Positions 9,926 through 19,050 of a stretch of 64,000 nucleotides of DNA are shown here, in pieces. A program made the position numbers and the translations under genes. This stretch comes from Paenibacillus xylanexedens (GTDB lineage: Bacteria; Bacillota; Bacilli; Paenibacillales; Paenibacillaceae). The stretch is taken from assembly GCF_017874615.1 (NCBI RefSeq), contig NZ_JAGIKV010000002.1:62001-126000 (forward strand), written 5' to 3'. Each line of letters starts with the position of its first letter. The first letter of the stretch is position 1. The notes beneath the pieces are model-generated. The model saw only the letters and a list, made by a program, of their open reading frames with translations. It was not told the DNA's origin and did no database searches.

Positions 9926-10219
9926 GTCCAATGTTCCTTTCGGATTGGGATATTGTATATGTAATTGGAATCGTTCCCTTCCCATGATAAACATAACGTT
10001 TGAACGTGTAAACCAACGATTGTAAAACATCATCAACCCCAACCTTATACAACACCAACCAAACATTATATTGTAGTTAAACAAACTATATACAAAAGAA
10101 GTTTCTTTACGTATAATACTAAAAAATAGTGCTTTAGACACCTAATCTAAAGACCTACAATTATCACATTTCCAGTTTTTTCGACAACTACATATACCCC
10201 ATAGAGAGGATTAACAAAC

Positions 10220-11938
10220 ATGAAAAAGCGAAAGACCTTTAAGATTTTTTATAAGATCGGATTAGGATATTTACTCGTACTGGCTGTACTGGCTGGTTGC
10301 ATCCTGCTGATTCAGAACAGCACAAGTCAGCTCCAACGGGAACTGGATTTTCTGGTCGATCACGATATGCGGGTACATGCCCTCACCTATGAACTCGAAA
10401 GAAACATGGTAGATATGGAAACAGGTCAACGCGGTTACATCATCACGGGTCAGGACAATTATCTCGATCCCTACACCCAAGGAAAAGCGCAACTTATTAC
10501 ACTCAGAGATGAACTTGCTACTTTAATTTCGGATAATCCGGCTCAACTTGCACTTTTGGAAGACATACATACTAATATGGAGAACTGGGTCCAGGTCGCT
10601 GGTGAACCTATGGTCGCCCTTCGCCAAGCAAATAATACACAGGCCATTCGAGATTTTTTCGCAGATGATCCAGGTAAAAGAGACATGGACCAGATTCGGA
10701 CTGCTCTCGATACGTTTCGAACCAACGAGCATACGTTAACCGATAACCGTACAGAAGCACTGAAGCAAAAAAACACAATACTGAACTTGGAACTGTATGG
10801 GGCACTTATCGTTGTGGCCATTATCTCGTTCATCACTGCTTTGGTCCTGTCACGTGCCATTGTTAGAAACATTCGTACCGTAAAGCAGGCATTAAATGAC
10901 ATCGGTTCTTCCAATGGCGACCTGACACTGAGAATCGCTACGCCAATGAAAGACGAAACTCGTGAACTCGCGGAGGCGGCCAATACAATGCTCACTGGTT
11001 TGCAGCAAATGATGCTGGACGTTCAGAGCAATGCCATGATTCTCAGCACAGCTTCGGATCGATTGGATAAAGGGGTTGCCGATAGCCATCTTGCAGGAAA
11101 AGAAGTTGCCACTGCCATGGAACGCGTCGCTGAAGGCGCTGATGAACAGGTTGCTCTTACGCAAACCATGGTAGCTGCGATGCAGCAATCCCTCCATGGG
11201 CTTAATCGTGTCGCCTCCTCGGCAAGTGACGTGGCAGGCCGTGCAGTTCGTACCGAATCCATTGCCGTGGATGGGCAACAGCGCATTGATAATGCTGTAG
11301 GTAAAATGAGTTCCATTGAGCAATCCTTCCTCTCTGTACAGGAAGCCATCAATGAAATCTCGAAGATGTCTGATCAAGTGATCAACATTGCAGATTCAAT
11401 GTCGGGTATTGCGAGACAAACCAATCTGCTTGCACTTAACGCCGGAATCGAAGCTGCCCGCGCTGGGGAAAATGGACGCGGCTTCGCTGTCGTTGCCGCG
11501 GAAATCCGTAATCTTGCAGACCAAAGTGCAACATCAGCCAAAGAGATTACAAGTATATTGGAAACCGTAGTAGCTGGTGTTCAAAGTACGGTGCAGGTGG
11601 TTGATGAGAGCACTCTACATGTGAATGAAGGGTTGCGGACCATTGAGGATGCAGGTAATGCTTTTTCAACCATTACTCAGCATATTCATAACCTCAGTGG
11701 TGAAGTTCTGGAGGTATCTGCTGTTGTCGAGGAGTTAACTTCCGGTAGTGAGGCTGTGATGAAGTCCATTAATGAAGTATCGGCTGTTGTGGAAGATACT
11801 GCATCAGCCACGGAAGAAGTATCTGCGATGACGGAGGAACAACTTGCTTCTCTGCAGGAAATGTCTGACACGTCCAAGCAGTTGAATGAAATGTCCGATG
11901 CACTTGATCAGCTGGTTAAGCAATTCAAGCTGGCTTGA
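10220..11938 (+). CDS. Methyl-accepting chemotaxis protein with CHASE3 sensor
   Basis: 572 aa. First membrane helix about residues 12-32, extracellular CHASE3 domain about 40-180 ([18 protein letters not shown] is typical), second helix about 195-215, HAMP, then the long cytoplasmic coiled-coil signalling domain. The CheA/CheW-binding hairpin tip reads [20 protein letters not shown]. The ligand is unknown. It is a single-gene unit with its own terminator, and no che genes are nearby. The RBS AGAGGA precedes the ATG. Confidence 0.93.
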   Translation: MKKRKTFKIFYKIGLGYLLVLAVLAGCILLIQNSTSQLQRELDFLVDHDMRVHALTYELERNMVDMETGQRGYIITGQDNYLDPYTQGKAQLITLRDELATLISDNPAQLALLEDIHTNMENWVQVAGEPMVALRQANNTQAIRDFFADDPGKRDMDQIRTALDTFRTNEHTLTDNRTEALKQKNTILNLELYGALIVVAIISFITALVLSRAIVRNIRTVKQALNDIGSSNGDLTLRIATPMKDETRELAEAANTMLTGLQQMMLDVQSNAMILSTASDRLDKGVADSHLAGKEVATAMERVAEGADEQVALTQTMVAAMQQSLHGLNRVASSASDVAGRAVRTESIAVDGQQRIDNAVGKMSSIEQSFLSVQEAINEISKMSDQVINIADSMSGIARQTNLLALNAGIEAARAGENGRGFAVVAAEIRNLADQSATSAKEITSILETVVAGVQSTVQVVDESTLHVNEGLRTIEDAGNAFSTITQHIHNLSGEVLEVSAVVEELTSGSEAVMKSINEVSAVVEDTASATEEVSAMTEEQLASLQEMSDTSKQLNEMSDALDQLVKQFKLA

Positions 11939-12000
11939 ACTGAATCAACATACTGATCGAGTATCTAAATAGCTGTATCATGAGCATATATCAAAGGAAA

Positions 12001-12048
12001 AAAGCATCGCAGACAGACTCATCCGAGCCTCTGCGATGCTTCTTTGTG
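12001..12048. terminator. Bidirectional terminator between the chemoreceptor and oxidoreductase genes
   Basis: AAGCATCGCAGA (12003-12014) pairs with TCTGCGATGCTT (12031-12042), with A-rich sequence on the left and a T-rich tail on the right. It serves the plus-strand chemoreceptor gene and can also stop the convergent oxidoreductase transcript. Confidence 0.8.
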
Positions 12049-12117
12049 TTAAGGAGAGCTGAATCAGGAAAAGGTGCAACGGGCACCTCATATGAAAAAT
12101 CCTAAGCACTCCTTTTC

Positions 12118-13089
12118 TTATCTCGATTGTTCCGTGTTCCGTAGCGCTTCCAGTATCAATTGTGCCTGATACCCATCGTTAAAATCATATATCTTAGCTG
12201 GGTTACCCTGTATACGGGCAATGACATGTTTAAGAACCGGCAATTCACTGGCGGATTCAAGCACTTCTACTGGAGTCAGTGGCTGCCCCACCAGACCCGT
12301 CTTCAATTCTTCCCAATTTTCCAAGGCAATCGTGCCCTTCGTACCGTACACCACCATGGATACACGTTCTTCCCCCGCAAATTGAGAGATTCCGTTCAGC
12401 TGAATTCGGGTTCCGTCTTCCAGTTCCATTGCAGCCTGTACTTCTAGTTCACAGTCTCCATTCTCAGGATATTGAACCTGAGTGCTCACTACCCGGATGG
12501 CACCAAACACCTTTTGAATCATATGAATCCAGTGAATTCCCACTTCAAGAATAAATCCACCCTGTTCCCGGCTCGTAATCCATGCATTCTGTTGCCATGA
12601 TCGTGGCCACTGCGGGAATTGCAAAATGAGATCTATTTTGCGAATTGCTCCCACAGTACCCTGCTCAATCATCTCTTGCAACTTCAGCACGGAAGGTTCA
12701 TGCGGCATCGAAAAATGGATGGCATGAACAACGCCTGCCTGCTCTGCTGCATCCAGCATCTTTTTGGCTTCTTCTACACTATTGGCAAGCGGTTTCTCGC
12801 AGAACACATGAATTTTGCGCTCCAGCGCTTCCATCACAACCGGATAATGAAATTTCGGCGGAACTGCAATATACAGCAGATCAATCTGATGTTCATTCAT
12901 CAATTGCTTGTAATCCGTATACGTCCTAACTCCCCGATGAGAAGCTGCAAAAGAAGCCAAACCTTCCTCATTCGCATCACACACCGCTACAATCTCAATC
13001 TTTGTATCCATCTTGGTATTCTCGATTAGATGAACCATATGTAGTCCCATTTTACCCAGCCCAATCAGAGCCATCTTGATGACTGTCAT
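12118..13089 (-). CDS. Gfo/Idh/MocA-family NAD(P)-dependent oxidoreductase
   Basis: 323 aa from ATG 13089 (RBS GGGAGGGG; a TTG at 13104 is the only longer option). The Rossmann motif is ALIGLGKMGLHMV, the family EKP motif is VFCEKPLANSVEEA near residue 95, and the C-terminal sheet domain contains GGFILEVGIHWIHMI with its conserved histidines. Members oxidise or reduce sugars, inositols or related polyols; the substrate here is unknown. Single gene, convergent with the chemoreceptor. Confidence 0.88.
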   Translation of the reverse strand: MTVIKMALIGLGKMGLHMVHLIENTKMDTKIEIVAVCDANEEGLASFAASHRGVRTYTDYKQLMNEHQIDLLYIAVPPKFHYPVVMEALERKIHVFCEKPLANSVEEAKKMLDAAEQAGVVHAIHFSMPHEPSVLKLQEMIEQGTVGAIRKIDLILQFPQWPRSWQQNAWITSREQGGFILEVGIHWIHMIQKVFGAIRVVSTQVQYPENGDCELEVQAAMELEDGTRIQLNGISQFAGEERVSMVVYGTKGTIALENWEELKTGLVGQPLTPVEVLESASELPVLKHVIARIQGNPAKIYDFNDGYQAQLILEALRNTEQSR

Positions 13090-13165
13090 TCCATCCCCTC
13101 CCAATTCCTTTCCAGTATAGCAGAAAGCAAAGAATTGCGAATGCGATGCGTTGATACGAAAAAAA

Positions 13166-13198
13166 ATAAACCTCTAGCTTTCAAGTCGCTAATAGAGG
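13166..13198 (-). terminator. Orphan intrinsic-terminator-like hairpin
   Basis: On the minus strand TAGAGG (13193-13198) pairs with CCTCTA (13171-13176) and a T-rich run follows. It lies upstream of the minus-strand oxidoreductase gene, and the next gene to the right is on the plus strand, so no annotated transcript ends here. The rest of 13090-13500 contains only the promoter described next; no convincing small ORF was seen. Confidence 0.45.
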
Positions 13199-13359
13199 CT
13201 GAAAATCATCATTTACAGTCATTATTTTACATTATTTGTAACTTTGTTGCGATTGGGTAATTCGTTGCAGGGATATATAACCAATTATTTTTACTTTATC
13301 CAGCAATACTTAAAGCGTTACCAACTTAAGAATCAGGAATTTAGACTCACAAAAACAGG

Positions 13360-13387
13360 TTGACAAAAAACCACAAAAAAAGATACT
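13360..13387 (+). promoter_or_regulatory. Candidate sigma-A promoter of the ThDP enzyme gene
   Basis: TTGACA at 13360-13365, a 16-bp A-rich spacer, then GATACT at 13382-13387. The start codon lies about 115 bp downstream. The perfect -35 box is the main support; the -10 box is only fair. Confidence 0.45.
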
Positions 13388-13500
13388 CTTCCTAATAACA
13401 ATGAATATTTCCTCTTACAACCTTAGACTGTAACTTGCATTCAATAAATGGAATATGCGTATGGTTCTAATAACCTATTTCATGAAGCGAGGTGTCCCGC

Positions 13501-15132
13501 ATGAGAACAGTTGCGGACTATTTAGCAGAAACTCTGCGTAATCTAGGCGTTACTCATGTCTTTGGTATTATTGGTAAATCCATCTGTCCTGCTGTACTGA
13601 AAATGGTGGATTACGGATTAGAGTTCATTCCAGGCCGTCATGAATCCAGCTCAGGTTTTTCCGCATCCGGTTATGCATTACAGACAGGTAAACTCGGCGT
13701 TGCCTTTGCCACATCCGGTCCGGGCGGAACCAATCTGCTTACTGCAGCAGCCCATGCAAAGGCCAACAATCTGCCTGTACTGTTTATTACGGGTCATCAA
13801 TCCATTCAGGAACTGGGGCTCCCTCAGTGTCAGGATTCTTCTTCTTATCTGGCTGATCTGGCCGAAATGTTCAGGCCTGCTACGCTATTCAGCAAACTGG
13901 TTGAGCGTGGAGATCACTTCGGCACACTACTGAATCATGCCCTTTCCATTGCACTCGGCCCTAATAAAGGCCCTGTTCACCTCTGTATTCCTTTTGACGT
14001 ACAGACCGAATTGTTATCCCAATGCCGGATTGTCATTCCCGAACCGGAACCTCTGCTTAGCGTATCTAATCTGAATCGCATTTTTCCTCTCATTCAACAA
14101 TCCAACCGTCCCTTAATTATTGCTGGTAAAGGTGTAAGTCGCGCCAGAGCCCATGATGAATTGCTTCAATTGGCCGAATCGTTCAACATTCCCGTCATTA
14201 CTACTCCTGGTGGAAAAGGAGCGATTGCGTGGGACCACCCCCTGTACCATGGACCTTGTGGTGTTGGAGGTTTCCCGCATGCGGACGACATGTTGAACCA
14301 AAGTGACCTTTATATCGTACTCGGTTCACGTCTGAGTGACATGACCCTCTGCAATCTGAAGCCTGAACATCACCCGGCACACCTCATTCAATTTGACGCT
14401 GACCCTACGTTTGTGGGTAAGATTCTGAGCGCTCAAACCTTACATATCACCGGTGATTTGAAGGACAACCTGCAATATTTGCTGGGCACATTAGAAGACC
14501 TCCCTACTCCTGTGAGAACCACGGCACCCATAGATTACACTGTCCCTTTACCAGATCTCCCCCAACTTTCTCTGGCTTCTGTGCTAGATGGAATGAGCAA
14601 TCTGCTTCCGTACGATCATAAACTGTTTGTCGATGATGGCAGCCATGGATTTCATGCGGTCCAGCGATATAAAGTCAAAAAACCAGGCAGCTTTGTGTTT
14701 GACGCATACTTTGCCTGCATGGGGAACGCCATTGGTATGGCGATAGGTGCAAAGGCCGCTTCACCTGAAGAGACCGTTGTATGTATCACCGGGGATGGAT
14801 GTTTCATGATGCTGGGGACGGAGATCAATACCGCGGTATGCAACAATCTGAACGTCATTTTCATTGTCGTTAACAACAAACAACTGGACATGGCACTCAA
14901 AGGAATGGAAAAAACAACAGGCAGAATTGATGGCACGTTATATGAAGTTCCTATGGATGCTGCCAAATTTGCCGAATCTCTCGGTGCGGTTGCGTTTCGA
15001 GCAGAAACTCTTGCCGAATTCTCATCTGCGCTGAACACAGCCCAGACGTTGAATCAAGTAACTGTTATTGAGCTTCTGACCGATCGAGATGAGATTCCAC
15101 CCACGGCTCACCGCACCGTAAATTTGAATTAG
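13501..15132 (+). CDS. ThDP-dependent enzyme, acetolactate-synthase-like
   Basis: 543 aa from ATG 13501, with GAGGTG six bases upstream. It has the three-domain build of the acetolactate synthase/pyruvate oxidase family. The pyrimidine-binding domain carries the catalytic Glu48 in GRHESSSGF. The C-terminal domain has the ThDP/Mg motif GDGCFMMLGTEIN ending in VVNN. Such enzymes decarboxylate 2-oxoacids and transfer the resulting acyl carbanion. No regulatory subunit or ilv gene is nearby. Its neighbours, a CMD-fold protein 12 bp downstream and a FabH-like enzyme further on, suggest secondary metabolism such as acyloin formation rather than branched-chain amino acid synthesis. That role is inference. 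Confidence 0.85.
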   Translation: MRTVADYLAETLRNLGVTHVFGIIGKSICPAVLKMVDYGLEFIPGRHESSSGFSASGYALQTGKLGVAFATSGPGGTNLLTAAAHAKANNLPVLFITGHQSIQELGLPQCQDSSSYLADLAEMFRPATLFSKLVERGDHFGTLLNHALSIALGPNKGPVHLCIPFDVQTELLSQCRIVIPEPEPLLSVSNLNRIFPLIQQSNRPLIIAGKGVSRARAHDELLQLAESFNIPVITTPGGKGAIAWDHPLYHGPCGVGGFPHADDMLNQSDLYIVLGSRLSDMTLCNLKPEHHPAHLIQFDADPTFVGKILSAQTLHITGDLKDNLQYLLGTLEDLPTPVRTTAPIDYTVPLPDLPQLSLASVLDGMSNLLPYDHKLFVDDGSHGFHAVQRYKVKKPGSFVFDAYFACMGNAIGMAIGAKAASPEETVVCITGDGCFMMLGTEINTAVCNNLNVIFIVVNNKQLDMALKGMEKTTGRIDGTLYEVPMDAAKFAESLGAVAFRAETLAEFSSALNTAQTLNQVTVIELLTDRDEIPPTAHRTVNLN

Positions 15133-15144
15133 GAGGAGCATATC

Positions 15145-15513
15145 ATGAGTGAACATGTAGCTCAGGGACTAGACCGTTTTGCGAAACTTTCTGGTGAGTA
15201 CGGCGCAAGAGCCCTCGCACCCATCAAAGAACATTTTCCCGAATTGTCGGAATTTATTATGGGTACGGCATACGGGGATATTTTTCAGCGCACTACGATT
15301 ACGGATCAATGGAAGGAAGTTGCTATCATCTCTTCGTTGATCACCCAAGGACAGTATGAACAATTGGGCGTACATTACACGATGGCTCTAAGCATGGGAG
15401 TGACGGTGGATCAGCTCAAGGGAATATTGCTACATCTGGCGCCATGTGTGGGTGCTCCACGCATTATAAGTGCATTTAATATTTTGCTTGCCACCTTGGA
15501 AGAAATACAGTAA
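15145..15513 (+). CDS. Carboxymuconolactone decarboxylase (CMD) family protein
   Basis: 122 aa, all-helical, single CMD domain (DQWKEVAIISSLITQGQYEQLGVHYTMALSMGVT). It lacks the CxxC of the AhpD peroxidase branch and so resembles the decarboxylase-like branch. It starts 12 bp after the ThDP enzyme with a strong AGGAGG, so the two are surely co-transcribed. It may process the acyloin or keto product of its neighbour, but no substrate can be assigned. Confidence 0.75.
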   Translation: MSEHVAQGLDRFAKLSGEYGARALAPIKEHFPELSEFIMGTAYGDIFQRTTITDQWKEVAIISSLITQGQYEQLGVHYTMALSMGVTVDQLKGILLHLAPCVGAPRIISAFNILLATLEEIQ

Positions 15514-15553
15514 TTCACTTTTCTACATTTTTATACATGATTCGACTTTTTTA

Positions 15554-15583
15554 TTGATCTTTTTACATTCCTACCTTTATAAT
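15554..15583 (+). promoter_or_regulatory. Candidate promoter for the STAS-like and FabH-like genes
   Basis: TTGATC at 15554-15559, an 18-bp spacer, and a perfect TATAAT at 15578-15583, about 117 bp before the STAS-like start. No terminator separates it from the CMD gene, so read-through from the upstream pair is also likely. Confidence 0.5.
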
Positions 15584-15700
15584 ATGGTTAAATTATCCTT
15601 CGAACCAGCTCTCATCTTAGAAGCTTTCAGCAGAGGTCCTATGGGGCTGTGTATCCATTAGCAGGATAGCCTTAACTCATTTAAAGGAGAGAGATCAAGC

Positions 15701-16051
15701 ATGGGAAATTTCATTCTGAAGACTGACGTTCCAAACAAGGTGCTAAACATTGAACTGGAGGGTTCTTTCTCTCAAGAAGACGGTTTGCGTTCCATCTCGG
15801 CCTATCAGGATACGATCGCTCCTCTTAACACCAAGGAGTATGACCTGAACATCGATTGCAAAAAGTTGAATGTTACTGCGCCGGAGATTGTTCCTCTTCT
15901 GGAAGGCTGCCTTCAAATGTTCAAAAAAGATGAATATAAAAAAATCGTGTTGACCCTCGAGAACAACGCGATTCTAAAAATGCAATTGTCCCGACTTGGT
16001 CGGTCTGTTGGCATGGACAATCTCGAAATCATATCTACCGTTACCACTTAA
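15701..16051 (+). CDS. STAS-like small protein of unknown function
   Basis: 116 aa. The alternation of strands and helices (VLNIELEGSFSQEDGLRSI, YDLNIDCKKLNVTAPEIVPLLEGCLQMF, YKKIVLTLENNAILKMQLSRLG) resembles a STAS/SpoIIAA fold. The usual phosphorylatable Ser in a D-x-S context is not evident. It starts at an ATG with RBS AAAGGAGAG and lies 54 bp ahead of the FabH-like gene. A partner or scaffold role for that enzyme is possible but unproven. Confidence 0.6.
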   Translation: MGNFILKTDVPNKVLNIELEGSFSQEDGLRSISAYQDTIAPLNTKEYDLNIDCKKLNVTAPEIVPLLEGCLQMFKKDEYKKIVLTLENNAILKMQLSRLGRSVGMDNLEIISTVTT

Positions 16052-16105
16052 TAAACCAGGCGGACAAGCTGTGAATTCACCCTTCCGCTCAAGAGGAGAA
16101 TGAAG

Positions 16106-17098
16106 ATGGCCGGAATTCGTATTGTAGATATCGATATCTATCATCCTGCAACCAAGGTGCACAATGATTTTTATATTGAACATTTTGATGCAAGAGGTGT
16201 AGATATTCGTGGATTGTTACAGGCACTTGGTCGTGATACACGTTATAAAATTGACAACGATGACGAAAATTCACTAAGCATGGCCTATGAGGCAGCCAGT
16301 AACCTACTGGAGAAAACCGGACTCACCGGTGCAGATATTGATCTGATTGCTTATGCAAGCCAAACGCCAGAATACATCTTTCCTACGAATTCCTTAATGA
16401 TTCATCGCCTGATTAACGGAGCTTCTCATACGATCTGTATTGACAGTAACGCCAACTGTGCTGGCATGACCGCTGCTTTCGAACAGGTTAGCCGGCAGAT
16501 GCTGGGCAATCCTCGAATTCGCCGGGCATTAATCATCGGCTCGGATTACGTGGCTCCTCACGCCAGTCCCGATGATCCCGTATACTTCGCCAATTTCGGT
16601 GATGCAGCAGCGGCGGTTATTGTAGAGCGGGATGAACATGCTGTCGGTTTCATTGATTCCATCTATCAGACGGATACCTGTGTGTATGGTAATTCTCTTT
16701 TTCCTGCACAAGGCTTGGCAAAGCTGGGCAAAACGGGTGTAGATGCGGGTGCCTTTCATGTGAAATTCATCCCATTTGATGATTCCATCTGTGTGGATGC
16801 CGCTTCCGAGTCCATTCGTACCCTGCTGACTCGCAACGAGATTGGACCAGACGAGATCAAAGCCGCCTGCTTCTCCCAGCTATCCATTAGTAACATTCGG
16901 GCTGTATCCGAGAACGTCGGCATTGGTGATGACATTGCCGTCTATATCGGAGATGAGTTCGGATATACTTCAACCAGCAGTCCGTTCATTGCATTACATC
17001 GAGCGGTTACAACCGGTCAGATTCAGCGTGGTGACAAAGTGTTGTTCTGGACCGTTGGAGCCGGGTGGCAAAATGTTGCCATAGTAGTTGAATATTAG
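16106..17098 (+). CDS. FabH-like (ketoacyl-ACP synthase III fold) enzyme with altered active site
   Basis: 330 aa from the second ATG (AGGAG seven bases upstream; the ATG at 16100 is too close). The thiolase-fold pattern is clear. The nucleophile is Cys118 in NANCAGMTAAF. The catalytic His of FabH, normally in PHQAN, is replaced by Ser257 (CFSQLSISNIR), and the Asn of GNTS by Tyr287 (FGYTSTSS). It therefore probably does not carry out the usual decarboxylative condensation; acyl transfer to a hydroxyl or carbon nucleophile is more likely. It ends the group begun by the ThDP enzyme and is followed by a terminator. Confidence 0.82.
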   Translation: MAGIRIVDIDIYHPATKVHNDFYIEHFDARGVDIRGLLQALGRDTRYKIDNDDENSLSMAYEAASNLLEKTGLTGADIDLIAYASQTPEYIFPTNSLMIHRLINGASHTICIDSNANCAGMTAAFEQVSRQMLGNPRIRRALIIGSDYVAPHASPDDPVYFANFGDAAAAVIVERDEHAVGFIDSIYQTDTCVYGNSLFPAQGLAKLGKTGVDAGAFHVKFIPFDDSICVDAASESIRTLLTRNEIGPDEIKAACFSQLSISNIRAVSENVGIGDDIAVYIGDEFGYTSTSSPFIALHRAVTTGQIQRGDKVLFWTVGAGWQNVAIVVEY

Positions 17099-17123
17099 GT
17101 AAACACTTCAATAAAATCCAATA

Positions 17124-17162
17124 AAACCATCCCTGGTACCACTACTGGGGATGGTTTTTTGT
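17124..17162 (+). terminator. Terminator of the FabH-like gene
   Basis: AAACCATCCC (17124-17133) pairs with GGGATGGTTT (17148-17157), followed by T residues. It lies 25 bp after the stop codon. Confidence 0.88.
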
Positions 17163-17266
17163 TTCTACAGTTTCTACCTATAACGTTCATTGAAGATTTA
17201 TTACCTTATATTGTGAAAATAGTCACTTACATATTATTACACAAAAACTATGATTTAAAAGTAAAC

Positions 17267-17305
17267 AGTAGCAGTCCAAAATTATTTAATCTTGGAACTG
17301 CTACT
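17267..17305 (-). terminator. Terminator of the small secreted protein gene
   Basis: AGTAGCAGTCCAA (17267-17279) and TTGGAACTGCTACT (17292-17305) form a long stem with one bulged base. On the minus strand a T-rich tail follows. It lies about 70 bp after the stop at 17374. Confidence 0.65.
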
Positions 17306-17373
17306 TTCAAATTTATAATAAATGCGTTGTTATAAGAATCTAAATACTAGAAGGTTTAATCTACCATTTCTGA

Positions 17374-17682
17374 TTATCTGTAAACGGTCCCTTCGTATCT
17401 TGCAGCAACAATTCCATCCACAGTATGATAACTAACCAACACCAAAGTTCCTACATAGCCATCTGGCGTTTTATAGTCCGTAAGATATTTTGGTACTCCA
17501 AAACCTACAGGGTAATAATGCACTACAGAAAAAGTTTTACTTTCAAGCATAGGAGTTACTACGTCTGATACACTAGTACTGGTATTCGGTTGAATAGTTG
17601 CCGCAGACACGCCTCCACTTGAAATGGAAGTGGTCAGAATAAAGGAACATGCAGTCAAAATAAGAACTTTACTAAGTCTCAA
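17374..17682 (-). CDS. Small secreted protein of unknown function
   Basis: About 102 aa. The best start is TTG 17682, because AGGAG lies nine bases upstream; an ATG at 17691 directly abuts that RBS. A clear Sec signal peptide ends near VSA-ATI. The mature peptide (about 75 aa) is rich in Tyr, Val, Ser and Thr, has no Cys, and ends AARYEGTVYR. I do not recognise a family. The surrounding 600 bp is clearly more AT-rich than the neighbouring genes, which may mark transferred or rapidly evolving DNA. Confidence 0.6.
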   Translation of the reverse strand: MRLSKVLILTACSFILTTSISSGGVSAATIQPNTSTSVSDVVTPMLESKTFSVVHYYPVGFGVPKYLTDYKTPDGYVGTLVLVSYHTVDGIVAARYEGTVYR

Positions 17683-17822
17683 AATGATCATCTCCTAAAT
17701 AGATTTTTTTACTACAAGTTCATTGTATAATATGTAAGTGGATTTAACAACAATATTTGTAAAATATATAATTATGTGTAATTTTAATTTAAAATTAATT
17801 ATTTAATAATACTATCTTTTCA

Positions 17823-17863
17823 AAGCAAAAAGCAGCCCTTTCGGACTGCCAGACTTCTGCTTT
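17823..17863 (-). terminator. Terminator of the cotJ operon
   Basis: On the minus strand AAAGCAG (17857-17863) pairs with CTGCTTT (17828-17834 region) around an inner GCAGTCC/GGGCTGC hairpin, followed by T-rich sequence. It begins 12 bp after the cotJC stop. Confidence 0.75.
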
Positions 17864-17874
17864 ATACCAACCGT

Positions 17875-18444
17875 TCAGAAAATTTTCTTTGTCTCCCGAT
17901 CGTCTTTCAGGATCTCTACAGCCTCCCGAAAACGCAAGGAATGCACAATCTCGCGTTCCCTTAGAAACTTCAGACTGTCCTGCAGATCCACGTCATCGGT
18001 CAGGTCGATCAACCATTGATATGTAGCCCGGGCTTTCTCTTCTGCTGCAATGTCCTCGTACAGATCCGCAATCGGATCACCCTTTGAAGCGATATAAGCT
18101 GCTGTAAAGGGTACACCGGAGGAATTCGTATAAAACAAGGCAGAGTCACGCTGCGCATAGTTCGGCCCAAGTCCCGCTTCTTGCAACTGTTCCACCGAAG
18201 CGTCCTTCGTCAGCTTGTAGATCATGGTAGCGATCATTTCGAGGTGCGCAAATTCCTCTGTGCCTATGTCCGTCAATAGCCCGATAATTTTGTCCGGAAT
18301 CGTATATCGCTGGTTTAAATACCGCAGTGCCGCCGCCAGTTCCCCATCCGCTCCCCCGTATTGCTCCGCCAGCAATTTCGCCATATGAGGATCACATTTA
18401 CTAACCCTTACGGGGTATTGCAGTTTTTTCTCATACACCCACAT
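17875..18444 (-). CDS. cotJC: Spore coat protein CotJC, manganese-catalase-like
   Basis: 189 aa, very close to Bacillus CotJC over its length (MWVYEKKLQYPVRV, GGADGELAAALRYLNQRYTIPDK, DIGTEEFAHLEMIATM, DIAAEEKARATYQWLIDL). The Glu/His residues of the di-manganese four-helix bundle are present. It is an inner spore-coat component. The RBS GAGGGAGG precedes the ATG. It lies 101 bp after cotJB, a larger gap than in many relatives. Confidence 0.96.
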   Translation of the reverse strand: MWVYEKKLQYPVRVSKCDPHMAKLLAEQYGGADGELAAALRYLNQRYTIPDKIIGLLTDIGTEEFAHLEMIATMIYKLTKDASVEQLQEAGLGPNYAQRDSALFYTNSSGVPFTAAYIASKGDPIADLYEDIAAEEKARATYQWLIDLTDDVDLQDSLKFLREREIVHSLRFREAVEILKDDRETKKIF

Positions 18445-18545
18445 GCCAGACGCCTCCCTCTACGTTATCAAATATGCCCCTTCTTCAGCCCCCGAGCTCC
18501 CCGAACTTTATAGTCTTGCAAGGAAACCCGAGGCTGCTGCTGTTG

Positions 18546-18821
18546 TCACACTTGCCATGGCCAAGGTGTCTGAGACCATTCCCACGGATACTTGGAGAAC
18601 GCATGACCAAAGTTCATCAACGGTCCATACAACTGCTGAAATTCATGGGCTACCCGCATTCGCTCCTGACTGAACTTGTTGTACTGCTCAATGCTTTGGA
18701 AGTCTCCCGGATGGGTGTCCAGGTACAGATTAAGTTCCACTAACACGAAATCCAGCGCCTGAAGTTCTTCAAGCAATTCGTAGTATTTAGGGTCACAGGG
18801 TTTCGGTACTTCAGGTTCCAT
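18546..18821 (-). CDS. cotJB: Spore coat protein CotJB
   Basis: 91 aa, the typical small CotJB: YYELLEELQALDFVLVELNLYLDTHPGD and a Trp-rich end (YPWEWSQTPWPWQV). The start is taken as ATG 18821, nine bases after AAGG; ATG 18827 is an alternative. It overlaps the end of cotJA by about 11 bp. It is needed with CotJA and CotJC for coat assembly. Confidence 0.93.
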   Translation of the reverse strand: MEPEVPKPCDPKYYELLEELQALDFVLVELNLYLDTHPGDFQSIEQYNKFSQERMRVAHEFQQLYGPLMNFGHAFSKYPWEWSQTPWPWQV

Positions 18822-19050
18822 CCACATCCACCTTCCTTCCCTTCGATCTTGCTGGTGTATAAGGGCTGTATAATGCAGGCCACAACGTTCCCACTCTTAA
18901 TGCTTCTGCCGGACTGTACTGTGGCCAGCCCATAGGCTGAAATGGAATAAATAATTGCGGAGGAACCAGATACGTTCGAATCTCTACAGGCGGACAAGGA
19001 TCAAACGGCCCCACAAAAGGGGCGTAAGCACGAAGTTGCGGATCTTTCAC
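18811..19050 (-). CDS. cotJA: Spore coat-associated protein CotJA
   Basis: 79 aa from GTG 19050, which has AGGAGG nine bases upstream; an ATG at 19074 precedes that RBS. It is Pro/Tyr-rich with the CotJA pattern (AYAPFVGPFDPCPP, TYLVPPQLFIPFQPMGWPQY, LRVGTLWPALYSPY). First gene of cotJABC. Expression in sporangia under sigma-E is expected from B. subtilis; I did not find a clean sigma-E box by eye. Confidence 0.92.
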   Translation of the reverse strand: MKDPQLRAYAPFVGPFDPCPPVEIRTYLVPPQLFIPFQPMGWPQYSPAEALRVGTLWPALYSPYTPARSKGRKVDVDGT

